A DNA stretch of 64,000 nucleotides from an uncultured Sphaerochaeta sp. (GCF_963676285.1 NZ_OY781063.1:744001-808000), one strand, 5' to 3'; positions 54,596 through 63,720 are shown, counted from the stretch's first letter. Numbers and translations are program-made. Notes: generated from the sequence alone by a model not told the origin.

Positions 54596-57500
54596 TTATT
54601 CATTCAACCCAGGTTCTATATACCCCTTAAACGGCAAGGGATTTCCATCATCACCAGGAGAAGGTCCTTCTTTATGGTTTGCTGTGATAATTTCACCATC
54701 ATACACTGCCATAAGGAACATCTGATACACCAAGGACCAGGTATACCGACAGCTTAACTCCACACGGCTAGGAAACTCGTTGAACAACATAAGACCAGCA
54801 GCACCGTAGTTCGAGTTGTATACCTCGTAAGTATTTTGCTTGGCGTCGTAGGCGATTCTATAGGGCCCGGAGGATTTCGAGTGGTTCTTTACATTACTGG
54901 ACATACCCAAGAGCTTTACTCTTCCGTTCATACCGTTGTCCGTGAAGGTATGGATATATATAGAGCCTTCCTGCACGTCCTCGTACGATAAGTCAAAACT
55001 TCTTGCCAGGTTTACAGACCTACGAGGATTCTTTGCGATGGGACTCCACTTGCCGTTCGTTTCATTCTGATACAACCAGCCTGAACTGACATTATAGATC
55101 ATAGACCTGATGATTGTCACACGTCTACCGGTATTATTGTACAGTTTCCAAGGAACCTCATACAGTGTTTTGCTTGTTAGATGCTTCCCAGCAGTAATAC
55201 TGTTTTGTTTGAAAAGCTTTTGGTAGAGAGTATACACACTCACACCGAGCAGATTCTGCCTGACAAAATCATCATCGGTAATAAAGTCCTTCAATGGGCC
55301 CAAACCTGCCACCCCTTGTGATTTACTAAAATCATAGGTATTAGAGAATCCGTATCGCTCTACAAAGATTCCAAGAGAAAGAAGCTGATCATAGGTATTG
55401 AGATAGGCTTCAATCCTTCCATTACTGTAGATTTTATGCACAATGCCAGGATCTCCACTCTGGAATCCAGACCTTCCCGCATAGCCGAAATTTCGAGGGT
55501 GATTTGGATCATCCAGATAGTTATCCATGTACCGTACATCTTCCCAATATACATACCCATCCCCAAGTCTGGCACCTGGGAACCTTGTTTGATCGGCAAC
55601 TATTTTCTCAAGATTGAATGCAGACCCTGTCTCTACAACAAGAATAAACGGAAAACTTGTTTCCGACCATTTTGCATACAGAGTATGAGTCCTCATTATT
55701 GGGGCTCTTGTATCGGCAAAGACCTGGGTTCCTTCACCATTTTTTTCGGTCCACCAGCCATCAAACACATAACCATTGCGAGCAACGGTAGGCAATTCGC
55801 CATACATTTGATTCTGCCCAACCTGCTTCGCTGCAAAACTCGGGGAATCTCCCCCTTGGCTGTCGAAGGTTACTGTAAGTATGGTTGCACTGCCGGAAAT
55901 AGAAGTATAAAGGCTTCCCATATCGACGGAATTCGAAGGGCTTACCTGCTGATTCTCTTCCAGTTGTTCGAGCAACATTTTCACTAATGTGTACTCCCGG
56001 TATGCCTGCTTCCCGCTGACCTCGTCCAGCACCCCGCGGCCCTCCAGCAGCACATCCACCACGTCCACCAACCCTTTCCCGCTCGACAGGGCCGCCTTTA
56101 TCAGCTCCAGCTGAGCCTCCTTGGACTTCTGGCCAAGGGCCTTGGCATCCTTGTGCATCGTACGCACCACCTGGTATCCAGCATGATACAGCACCAAAGG
56201 CATGGTCCGCGTCACGGCCTCCGCTATGTCTCCCGTTTCCTCATAGTTGGAGTTGTACCCGCGGACGATGTCCAACGCCATGTTGGACAGGTTCGCTGCA
56301 TCATCCGCCATCTCGTACAAATCTTCCCATGATGCACCTTCCGCAACCTTGTCCAGGCTCAGCACCGTCGCAATGTTCCCGCCTATCTCCTTGGCCACTG
56401 CCCACGCGCTCTCGTCCCCCATCACATCGCGCACCTGCGCGCTTGCTCTGAGGTGGTTGTCCTGCATCTCCTCGATCCGCTGCGAAATCCGGTACATGTC
56501 GTACAGCCCGCCCTCGCCCTCAAAACCGGTTCCGTCGTAGGCTCCAACCTTATCGTATGCTTCCTGAAGTCCCAGGTAGCTCTCCCTGAACACCAGCGAC
56601 ACGTAGGCGAGCTTGCCCAGCTCGAACACCTCTTTCAGTATCGTGTCCACCGTCTTCACAGTGTTCAGACCGCCGGTCTTGAACCTTCCCGCCACCTTCA
56701 CCAGTTCTTGGGTGAAATACATAGCATTGTAAGCGTGCAACACGTTCTGCTGCTTCGTCATCAACGCTTGTATCTGTGCATAATGGGGCTTCCTCCGCAC
56801 GAGGGTTTCCTCGACCTGAGTCTGGTAATAGGAGGTAACCGCCTGCATCTGCTTGGCCGCGTCTTTCTCAATCGTCCCGTCGGCCGTGTACAGGACCGGC
56901 AGCCTCAGCATGCCTTCATTTCCCGGCTGCATGTTCTTGAGCCAGTATATATACAAATCCCCGTATTCCGTCTTTCGGGTGTTTGCAGACAGGATAATTG
57001 CATACCTACCGCTTTCAATTGCCCCTTTAAGCTTCTTGTCCTCACCAACTATCTTCTGGATCATCTCGCCATAGACTTCATCTTCCACAACCGCTTTTGC
57101 TGCCTCGGTATAGCCCAGCGTCTGGTCGAGGTATCGTCTAAATATATCGATTGATGATTCGACCAACTTGGGACTCTCAACATATGCCAGTATGCGCACA
57201 TTCTTATATCCATACCAGGAACCTAGCCATGCTTCATTTCCATATCTCGCATGCACTGCAGCCCCGGCATGTGGAGTTCCCCTCACAAGTATGTAATGCC
57301 TGCTCCCGGAGTAATATCTATTCCCATTGTTCGTAACAAGAAGGACTTCTCCATCCTTAATCCCAAGCTTATCAAACAACAGACCCAGCTGTCCCTGGAA
57401 TCCGGCGAGATCTTTCCAATCCGCTATTCGGCTTTCATTCCCAAACTCAGCTTGCACTTTCTGTGCAAGATTGTCCGTCTCACTATACAAAGGTCTCGTC

Positions 57501-57607
57501 ACATCGATAGCTCCGTCTCGAATGTTCTGGTCATCGTTCCCGGCATACAGGGTGAACAGACTGAAACATACCATCATAAACAAAGCCAGTTTTCTACCTA
57601 TTTGCAT
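54596..57607 (-). CDS. Large secreted protein with one InlB-type repeat
   Basis: A 1003-residue exported protein with signal peptide MQIGRKLALFMMVCFSLFTL ending YAG. The N-terminal 170 residues (DQNIRDGAIDVTRPLYSETD) and a helical central region are not recognised. One InlB-type repeat lies at about 575-647 (TVTFDSQGGDSPSFAAK to TLYAKW), then an unrecognised beta-rich C-terminal domain. The codons for about residues 176-541 are visibly richer in G and C than both ends, so the gene looks mosaic. Probably a surface protein. Confidence 0.7.
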   Translation of the reverse strand: MQIGRKLALFMMVCFSLFTLYAGNDDQNIRDGAIDVTRPLYSETDNLAQKVQAEFGNESRIADWKDLAGFQGQLGLLFDKLGIKDGEVLLVTNNGNRYYSGSRHYILVRGTPHAGAAVHARYGNEAWLGSWYGYKNVRILAYVESPKLVESSIDIFRRYLDQTLGYTEAAKAVVEDEVYGEMIQKIVGEDKKLKGAIESGRYAIILSANTRKTEYGDLYIYWLKNMQPGNEGMLRLPVLYTADGTIEKDAAKQMQAVTSYYQTQVEETLVRRKPHYAQIQALMTKQQNVLHAYNAMYFTQELVKVAGRFKTGGLNTVKTVDTILKEVFELGKLAYVSLVFRESYLGLQEAYDKVGAYDGTGFEGEGGLYDMYRISQRIEEMQDNHLRASAQVRDVMGDESAWAVAKEIGGNIATVLSLDKVAEGASWEDLYEMADDAANLSNMALDIVRGYNSNYEETGDIAEAVTRTMPLVLYHAGYQVVRTMHKDAKALGQKSKEAQLELIKAALSSGKGLVDVVDVLLEGRGVLDEVSGKQAYREYTLVKMLLEQLEENQQVSPSNSVDMGSLYTSISGSATILTVTFDSQGGDSPSFAAKQVGQNQMYGELPTVARNGYVFDGWWTEKNGEGTQVFADTRAPIMRTHTLYAKWSETSFPFILVVETGSAFNLEKIVADQTRFPGARLGDGYVYWEDVRYMDNYLDDPNHPRNFGYAGRSGFQSGDPGIVHKIYSNGRIEAYLNTYDQLLSLGIFVERYGFSNTYDFSKSQGVAGLGPLKDFITDDDFVRQNLLGVSVYTLYQKLFKQNSITAGKHLTSKTLYEVPWKLYNNTGRRVTIIRSMIYNVSSGWLYQNETNGKWSPIAKNPRRSVNLARSFDLSYEDVQEGSIYIHTFTDNGMNGRVKLLGMSSNVKNHSKSSGPYRIAYDAKQNTYEVYNSNYGAAGLMLFNEFPSRVELSCRYTWSLVYQMFLMAVYDGEIITANHKEGPSPGDDGNPLPFKGYIEPGLNE

Positions 57608-57696
57608 ACTCCCTCCCTATGGACATAAACAGCCTTACAGCAAAACATAAGTGCTCTGTTGTCATAACGCAGCACTTTTAAAGCAAACCATTCAAC

Positions 57697-58180
57697 ATGG
57701 AAGATGCACGCATGGGAGGGAGAAGGTCAAAAGGGGAACATTCCATTGGGCACAACTCTTCACTGATTGATTCACTATACGAACAAATCAAGACAAATTA
57801 TCCAATGCAACTAAGCTGGTTACACAACATTATTCAATACAATGGATTGCAATTTGGTCTCAAAAAGAGAATAACTTCCACTTCTATCCCTGTCAATGAA
57901 AAGTTCGAGAGGATTGCGACAGTACGAAGATGATTCCCTGATGAGAAATTATGATTATTCAAGCTCCTTTTCGGGAGCCCTAAAAACTAAAAGTTACAGC
58001 TTAATAGAAATTAAGAATCTCATGTTGTCCCTGTCAATGAGCTGGCTAAAAAAAATTTGAAAAATCTAAATTGTTCAATCACTTTTCCAGTGGGATTAAG
58101 CAAAGCCATCAAAGTGAAAAAATCAAGTGTCTCAGAAAATCTGAAGCGATTTTATAAAGAAGGGCTAGCCCTTTAAAGTA
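57697..58180 (+). pseudogene. Remnant of a possible winged-helix regulator
   Basis: A 78-codon frame at 57697-57933 (SIGHNSSLIDSLYEQIKTNY ...) and a start-less frame ending at 58180 that reads LSKAIKVKKSSVSENLKRFY followed by KEGLAL, which looks like a winged-helix recognition helix. The two are in different contexts and full of stops between, so at best this is a decayed gene next to the insertion element. Confidence 0.3.
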
Positions 58181-58216
58181 TCCACACCAAACAAACAGGT
58201 AAAATCTTTTAAATTA

Positions 58217-59505
58217 AAAACGTTACTTGCACAGTGTTGATAGGAATCCGCGATATACTGCATGTATTGCGGTTTTACCCCCTGTATCTATGCAAAACAC
58301 GGCAGTCCACTGCCATGCTCATGAACTTTTCGACCTTCTCGTGTTTGTCCTTGGGGTGGTTCATGACAAAGCAGAATAGGTTCAGATAATCCTGTAGGTC
58401 ATCCCTGATGAATCCTGAGTGGGAGGCAAGAAAGAGTTTCAGCATCCTGCAGTATTGGTTGAGCCTGTTCAGTGGATTCTAGGAATCAGGCAACTGCTTG
58501 ATCTGTCTCGAATCATACACGATGCTCCTGAGCCTGAGAGCTTCTACCAAAGGCCCGTGTGCTTGTTCCATGTCATGCCTCATGGTAGATTCCGACTTGA
58601 TGTGAGATGCAAATGTATCCAGTGTTCCCTGCTTGGTTGGTTTTCCCTCACCTTCCACAAAGCAGATGACGCTGCTTTGGTCGCAGGCTATGACGATGCA
58701 TATCTGGTTGCGGGACAATCCCCGGTACTCCTTGCCATCGACTCTTCTCTGAATGTCGGAATTCCGAACCTTGTAGAAGGTCTCATCAAGCTCTACCTCA
58801 CCCGACAGGATCAGGGTACCCTGGTACTCTCTCAATACCAGGAAGACCTTTTCCATCCAGTATCTTGTAGTTGTATAGGTATTTCGGTTGCTCTTTGATG
58901 TCAGGCTGAAGCTGCCGTACCCAAATATGGAGAGCAAGAAGTCGAGCCATTCGGTAAGCGGTAGCTTATGGGAATTGCTAGCGGTATGATGTTTTGAGGT
59001 GACATGACAACAACTTTTTGTCCGCACCCCCACTAACTAAAATATTCCTTGACACTAGCAGGGAATCGAAGATTGTGTTGGTCAAGGCATTGAAAGTCCG
59101 CCCGCAATCCTTGCACCTGAACCTGCGAACCCCGTTGGGGGTAAACCCAAATCTCTGGATGACGGAGCTTCTGCAGTGCCTGCATTCCTTTACCTCCAGC
59201 GAGTTGAGTAGCTCAACCTCGCCGGTATCAGAGATGGCGGGATGCTTCCTGTGATAATTATCCTGATTGCTCTCATCGATAAATGCTTGAAGCGCTGTGG
59301 CTTCAGGCATATCGGACCAGGGGGTCTTCCTGGATTTCGAACTGATTTTCTTCATGTGGTAGTCCTTTGTAAGAAGACAGAGGCCAGATAGGGACTACCA
59401 CATCACAACTATCCAGCCAGCTGTCTTCACAAATTACAGCCACAGTATATGTCTTTGCTTTCCTCTGTTTCAATGGGGATTTATCAACACTGTGCAAATA
59501 CGGAT
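58217..59505 (-). mobile_element. IS1595-type insertion sequence, degraded
   Basis: Terminal inverted repeats include TTGCACAGTGTTGATA (58227-58242) and its complement (59482-59497). The direct repeat TTTTAAATTA at 58207-58216 and 59506-59515 is the likely target duplication. Inside is a broken transposase gene. The element sits just after the stop codon of the thioredoxin-like gene. Confidence 0.75.
58275..59355 (-). pseudogene. IS1595/ISXO2-type transposase, broken
   Basis: The N-terminal zinc ribbon (CRHCRSSVIQRFGFTPNGVR, CKDCGRTFNALTNTIFD) and DDE domain (GEVELDETFYKVRN) are recognisable. The gene is interrupted by an insert of about 91 bases at 58976-59066 that shifts the frame, and by an in-frame TAG near 58480; the frame then continues NPLNRLNQYCRMLKLFLASH to a TAA at 58275. 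Not functional. Confidence 0.8.
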
Positions 59506-59507
59506 TT

Positions 59508-60050
59508 TTAAATTATCTTAAAAAAATCGATTATATTGTCAAAACCAGTAATAATTTGAACAACTTGATTCTGCTGCACCACAAATAGAGAGGGAAGTAA
59601 AGGTCTACTAAAATTGGGTTTCTCATTTATAAAAGATATTGTACCATTAACTGATACACCTATGTTGTCAAAGGGGATCTGGTTTTTATCATTATAATAG
59701 TTAAAATAATCTCTATCAAATTCAATTGGGATACCAATTATCGATTTTAAGTCATACCCTGATAGGGATTGTATAAGGTTTTTACAATACGGACACCACG
59801 TCCCCCAGTACAATAATAATACTTCACTTTTTTCGTTTAAATTCAACCCTTCCCCTGAACTGATTGAAAAAAGGTCATGCTCAAGCAATTCTCCGTACTC
59901 AAGATTTGCAGCTTCTAAAGTGGTAATTCTACTCTCTGTTTCATTACTTTGTTTAATAAAGGAAACTATAGCGTTCAATGATAAACCAATAAAAAAACCA
60001 ATAAAAAACACTAATACAATGTGTATAATATATTTATTTGTAATTTTCAC
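59508..60050 (-). CDS. Membrane-anchored thioredoxin-like protein
   Basis: A 180-residue protein with one N-terminal membrane helix (about 9-30) and a periplasmic thioredoxin-like domain whose active site is Cys86-Pro-Tyr-Cys89 in GTWCPYCK. LPSLFVVQQNQVVQIITG holds the cis-Pro loop. Probably a TlpA-like thiol reductase. The adjacent Cys-rich lipoprotein gene 13 bases upstream is a plausible substrate. The IS1595 element abuts its stop codon. Confidence 0.75.
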   Translation of the reverse strand: MKITNKYIIHIVLVFFIGFFIGLSLNAIVSFIKQSNETESRITTLEAANLEYGELLEHDLFSISSGEGLNLNEKSEVLLLYWGTWCPYCKNLIQSLSGYDLKSIIGIPIEFDRDYFNYYNDKNQIPFDNIGVSVNGTISFINEKPNFSRPLLPSLFVVQQNQVVQIITGFDNIIDFFKII

Positions 60051-60063
60051 TATAATTCCTTAC

Positions 60064-60285
60064 TTACAAACAGTTTTCACCCTCTCTCCAAGCTACTCGG
60101 TATCCGAATGTTTTACCAAATTCTCGACATTCTGCTCTTGTATAATCAGAAATACAATGTTCTGCTATCCCTCCAGTACTAAAATAACATGCCCCAGTAC
60201 CCGATGGATCAATAAGTAAGTCGCAACTAATAAATAATCCCATTGATAATACTAGACATAGAAGTAAAACAATTGTAGGTTTCAT
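60064..60285 (-). CDS. Small Cys-rich lipoprotein
   Basis: A 73-residue precursor. The signal MKPTIVLLLCLVLSMGLFIS ends with a lipobox Cys21. The mature part of about 53 residues has Cys33, Cys44, Cys53 and Cys72, suitable for two disulphides. GGGGGA precedes the start and a strong promoter lies upstream. It shares a transcript with the thioredoxin-like protein. Function unknown. Confidence 0.6.
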   Translation of the reverse strand: MKPTIVLLLCLVLSMGLFISCDLLIDPSGTGACYFSTGGIAEHCISDYTRAECREFGKTFGYRVAWREGENCL

Positions 60286-60323
60286 AATTCCCCCAATTAC
60301 CTATAAAGTAATATCGATAATTA

Positions 60324-60352
60324 AAAATAGTTTAGGCTTATATATATGTCAA
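60324..60352 (-). promoter_or_regulatory. Promoter of the Cys-rich lipoprotein and thioredoxin genes
   Basis: On the minus strand TTGACA (60352-60347) and TATTTT (60329-60324) are spaced by 17 bp. Confidence 0.6.
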
Positions 60353-60616
60353 GAATTTTTTTGGTTAATCTGTACAAAATTATTTCTTATAGTTGACTTC
60401 AGAGTTGAGTTTGTTATCCCTTTGATATAACTATACATATACACTTCATTCCGAAAACAATTTGAAGACTACGTTTTCTTCATGCCCTAGTGGTACTAAT
60501 AGACTTCCAGATGTAAGCCATCATCTGCTCTGTAATAAAACCTTGAAGTCTCCCTATGACAACTACCTTTTCCAAGTCAGTTCATATCCGAATGTATCCA
60601 TCAAACTTAACATCGA
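60353..60616. other. AT-rich intergenic region, no gene seen
   Basis: Between the Cys-rich lipoprotein promoter and the recombinase. Short frames only. No convincing promoter for the recombinase could be assigned. Confidence 0.35.
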
Positions 60617-61750
60617 TTGAAGAACCTTGTCGTGGTGCTTATTGGAATCTATAGATCCCCCACGATCCATGCTATACAGGACCAATCATGCCCGATAACG
60701 AGAAACTCAAACTCAAGCCCACGACAAGAAAGATCCCCAGATGCAACTAATATTCTATTAGTTCTATTTACCAAACAACAGCTGCCTCCCCGTGCTTTCA
60801 AGCGTGTCGCACTGTACTGCCGTGTGAGCACCCAGATGGAACGGCAGCTGAACAGCCTGTCCTCCCAGATGGATTTCCAGAGGCAGGACATTTTGGATCA
60901 TCCGTTGTGGGAATTTATCGATACCTATACCGACATCGGCTCCGGGAGAAGCATCAATTCCCGACCAGGCTTCAAGCGCCTGATGGCCGATTGCGAAGCA
61001 GGAAGGATTGATCTCATCTACACCAAGTCCATCAGCCGTCTCGGACGCAACTGCGTCGACTTTCTCATAGTGCTCAGGCGGCTGAAGGAACTCGGGGTGG
61101 ATGTCTACTTCCAGAACGAGGGGATATTCCTTTCCAACGAGTCAAGCGAACTCATACTCTCCCTGCATGCTGCCCTTGCCCAGGCGGAGAGCGAGAACAA
61201 GAGTACCGACATACGATGGGGCATCAGGAAAAGTATTACCAATCCGGACTCCCCTGCTTTCTCCAGACCCTGCTTCGGATATGTTCGCAACGAGGATAAG
61301 AAGCTTGTAATCAACGAGCAGGAAGCAGAGACAGTTCGGAAGATCTTCTGCTGGTATCTGCAGGGTTGGAGCATCGTGAGGATCAAAAAAGAACTGGAGT
61401 CATCACGCATCCCCAGTCCCAGGGGGAAGCGGAAATGGGCGGTAAGGACCATCAACGACATGCTCTCCAATGAGAAGTATGCAGGAGACTCGGCCTATGG
61501 CAAGACGGTCATAGCAGAGTACCCATCGATGAGGCAGGTCAGGAATAATCCCGACCAAGTCTCAAGAGCGGAGAATCACCACCCTGCAATCATAAACAAA
61601 TCCTTGTTTGACCTTGTCCAGGAGATGAGGAGAATCAGGACCAATGTTGAGGTTGATGAGAAGGGAAATAGAATCCGAAAGAACACCCATTACAGCATGA
61701 AACGTCCCTTGGATATGATGGGAGATCAAATTGAGGCTGATGAAGCATAA
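60617..61750 (+). CDS. Serine recombinase next to the right island edge
   Basis: A 377-residue recombinase with catalytic Ser in YCRVSTQ, TKSISRLGRNCVDFL and a recombinase domain (RTINDMLSNEKYAGDSAYGK). The zinc ribbon and coiled-coil usual in large serine integrases are absent, so it is either a shorter class or truncated at the 3' end. The N-terminal 55 residues before RVALYCRVS look non-coding, and the only early in-frame start is TTG, so the true start is unclear. Its position 152 bases from the right radC repeat makes it the likely integrase of the island. Confidence 0.75.
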   Translation: MKNLVVVLIGIYRSPTIHAIQDQSCPITRNSNSSPRQERSPDATNILLVLFTKQQLPPRAFKRVALYCRVSTQMERQLNSLSSQMDFQRQDILDHPLWEFIDTYTDIGSGRSINSRPGFKRLMADCEAGRIDLIYTKSISRLGRNCVDFLIVLRRLKELGVDVYFQNEGIFLSNESSELILSLHAALAQAESENKSTDIRWGIRKSITNPDSPAFSRPCFGYVRNEDKKLVINEQEAETVRKIFCWYLQGWSIVRIKKELESSRIPSPRGKRKWAVRTINDMLSNEKYAGDSAYGKTVIAEYPSMRQVRNNPDQVSRAENHHPAIINKSLFDLVQEMRRIRTNVEVDEKGNRIRKNTHYSMKRPLDMMGDQIEADEA

Positions 61751-61902
61751 GCTGGTAGGGTTAATACCATTTCTTGGCTTATAGTTGATAAATCTGGGTG
61801 TAATTTCACGTAATTTTCAAGTTGTGCCAATAATATAATTGTGTAACCCTCTGGACCTCCTAAAAAGGAATCATTTTATTGTGCACTTCAGAAGGTAGAG
61901 CC

Positions 61903-62113
61903 GGAAGTTTTCGGGGAAGCAGTACGTCAGCGTGCCACGGCCATCCTGGTAGCCCATAATCACCCCAGTGGCAATCTTGAGCCGAGTGTGGAGGATAAGG
62001 ATGTAACGAGGAGATTGAAGCAAGCAGGGGATATTTTGGGTATTAAGGTACTGGACCATTTAATTTTCAGTGAGGAGGGGTATTTATCGATGCTGGAGGG
62101 TAATCTGTTCTAA
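61903..62113 (+). pseudogene. radC: radC 3' fragment
   Basis: The last 69 codons of radC without its 5' part: EVFGEAVRQRATAILVAHNH onwards to EGYLSMLEGNLF and TAA. It differs from the end of the intact gene by about 14 bases and one amino acid (Ile to Val). It starts where the homology begins, at the right island junction. It may be the original chromosomal 3' end displaced by the island. Confidence 0.85.
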
Positions 62114-62208
62114 AGAAGAAATGAAAACTACCAGGTGCAAGCTCCTTTCGGTTGCCACAAAACCAAATTTTCTCTACTGGTTTTTGGCTTGCACCTGGTT
62201 TTCTTATT
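61903..62208 (+). repeat. Right radC 3'-end direct repeat (306 bp)
   Basis: Partner of the repeat at 39724-40029, with the same hairpin terminator at its end. The terminator part differs by one base only, the coding part by about 14. Confidence 0.85.
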
Positions 62209-62287
62209 GCTGGAGCATGAAAAATCAAAGGGAATTAATGAGGAAGAGAAGTCATGGATATTCTAACAGGTATCGGTAACTTGAAAG

Positions 62288-62316
62288 TTTACTTTTGTAT
62301 TGATATTGTGTATAAT
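62288..62316 (+). promoter_or_regulatory. Promoter upstream of the IS110-interrupted ORF and AbiEi gene
   Basis: TTTACT at 62288-62293 and TATAAT at 62311-62316 with 17-bp spacer, followed by GAGAGGAG and ATG at 62362. Confidence 0.55.
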
Positions 62317-62361
62317 ATCGATATATAAATAAACTAGCATGAGAGGAGTCAACTATAAACA

Positions 62362-62391
62362 ATGAAAAACGAACATAAAGTTTTTCAAAGC
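62362..62391 (+). pseudogene. Start of a small gene interrupted by an IS110-type element
   Basis: A promoter, a ribosome site (GAGGAG at 62343-62348) and an ATG begin a reading frame (MKNEHKVFQ) that runs straight into the insertion sequence. On the far side a frame ending SVTYRKYRVNYY (to 63750) precedes the AbiEi gene and may be its other end. The interrupted product is unknown. Confidence 0.4.
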
Positions 62392-63720
62392 TCAGAGAGA
62401 ATACATCTCATCCTTGGACAACAAGGCATAGAGTGTCCTTACGAGCTTGTTCATAGTTGCGACCATGGCCTTCCTATGGGGGAATCCGGCATCCCGTTTC
62501 TTGTGGTAATACGTATTGAAGACGATGTTGTGTTTCACACAGCTGTCAGCCATCAGGTACAGATACTTCCTCAGCACAGGATTCCCATGCTTGGATATCC
62601 TCAGCTGCTTGCTGGAGTTTCCCGACTCGTAGATACCCGGATCGGTGCCTGCGAAGGCGATGAGCTTCTGGTAGGTGGCAAACTGGGAGATATCGGGAAT
62701 CTCGGAAAGGAAGTGGGAAGCCGTCACCTCCCCGATACCGGGGATGGACACGAGGATTTCCATCTGGCGTCGGTGCAGGGTCTTCTCGAGCTCCACCAGG
62801 GCCTTGGTGAGCTCCTCGTCCCGCTGCTGGCATGCGAGCACGGCCTTGGCGCTGTCACGGACCATGGCGGCACGGTAGCTGACACCTATGGAGGTCTGGG
62901 CGAGATCCTTGATGTGCTGTACGGTTATTTCCTCGCTCTTGCGTCCTCTCTGTACCTCCAGTGCCTGCTGCAGTTGCCATTCGGTGGCGTCGAGCACATC
63001 CCTTGCACTGCCGTAGACACCCAGAAAAGCCAGCAGGGTCTTGGTGTAGACATTGAATGCAAGCAACTCGGGGAAGGCGACCGCCAGGTCACTCTTGAGG
63101 ATGGTCTTTGCCTTTGCAAGATCCTCGGCATTGGCGGCCCTGCGCCTGGCGAGCATCTTGCTCTCGCTGTCAAGCTGCATCCTGTCCTCCTGCAATGCAC
63201 TCATGTGGGCTTGCGCATACCGGGCTATGGTAACGGCATCAAGAGCGTCGGTCTTGGTCCTTCTGAGCGTCTGCCCGTCATGAAAGTGCTTGATGAGCAA
63301 TGGGTTAATGATACGTGCTTTCCTGCCGTGGTTCAAGAGAAAGTGGTACAGCGGCAGGTGGTAGCCCCCGGTGGATTCCATGACGAACAGCGAGGCATCG
63401 CTCACCTGGGTGGAAGCAATGAAGGTAGAGAAGCCGTCATGGTCGAAGGTGAGCGAACCCTGGCTTTGTACTCCCTGGGTTCCCATAACACAGAATGTGG
63501 CAGATTTGCTGGCGATATCCAATGCGACGATGGACATAAGAAAACCTCCTGTGGGTTAGAAAATGGATCCCGTTTTCCAGTCTCCCGCTTGAAAGAAGCT
63601 CGATGGCTTAATCAACCAATAGGGAAATTCGGGACCGAGGACAGACTCCTCTTGAAGCTCAAAGACTTAAATGTTATGCGGTCCTCTGTCCCGGAATTAT
63701 ATCATCAAAAATCAGTCACC
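62380..63720 (-). mobile_element. IS110-type insertion sequence (approximate ends)
   Basis: The transposase gene plus about 180 bases upstream of its start (63538-63720), the left-end noncoding segment. The exact ends cannot be fixed from one copy. The imperfect inverted repeat AATTCGGGACCGAGGAC (63626-63642) and GTCCTCTGTCCCGGAATT (63681-63698) lies in this segment. Confidence 0.6.
62392..63537 (-). CDS. IS110 family transposase
   Basis: A 381-residue DEDD recombinase. It starts MSIVALDIASKSATF with the first catalytic Asp, then ESTGGYHLPLYHF and RRTKTDALDAVTIARYAQ in the RuvC-like part, and the C-terminal transposase-20 domain (SIPGIGEVTASHFLSEIP, then GNSSKQLRISKHGNPVL with the nucleophilic Ser). 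Full length and apparently intact. The flanking ends have no obvious inverted repeats, as usual in IS110. The long 5' noncoding segment suggests a bridge RNA. Confidence 0.92.
   Translation of the reverse strand: MSIVALDIASKSATFCVMGTQGVQSQGSLTFDHDGFSTFIASTQVSDASLFVMESTGGYHLPLYHFLLNHGRKARIINPLLIKHFHDGQTLRRTKTDALDAVTIARYAQAHMSALQEDRMQLDSESKMLARRRAANAEDLAKAKTILKSDLAVAFPELLAFNVYTKTLLAFLGVYGSARDVLDATEWQLQQALEVQRGRKSEEITVQHIKDLAQTSIGVSYRAAMVRDSAKAVLACQQRDEELTKALVELEKTLHRRQMEILVSIPGIGEVTASHFLSEIPDISQFATYQKLIAFAGTDPGIYESGNSSKQLRISKHGNPVLRKYLYLMADSCVKHNIVFNTYYHKKRDAGFPHRKAMVATMNKLVRTLYALLSKDEMYSL

Larger units (their letters stand above)
39725..61902. mobile_element. Genomic island integrated at the 3' end of radC
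   Basis: About 22 kb bounded by the two radC repeats. Within it are a serine recombinase adjacent to the right repeat, a further pair of serine recombinases, an IS1595-type element, degraded genes and cargo genes on both strands. The pattern, in which an element carries a replacement 3' end of its target gene, is typical of integrative elements. Conjugation or replication genes are not seen, so it is a non-autonomous or decayed island. Confidence 0.75.
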
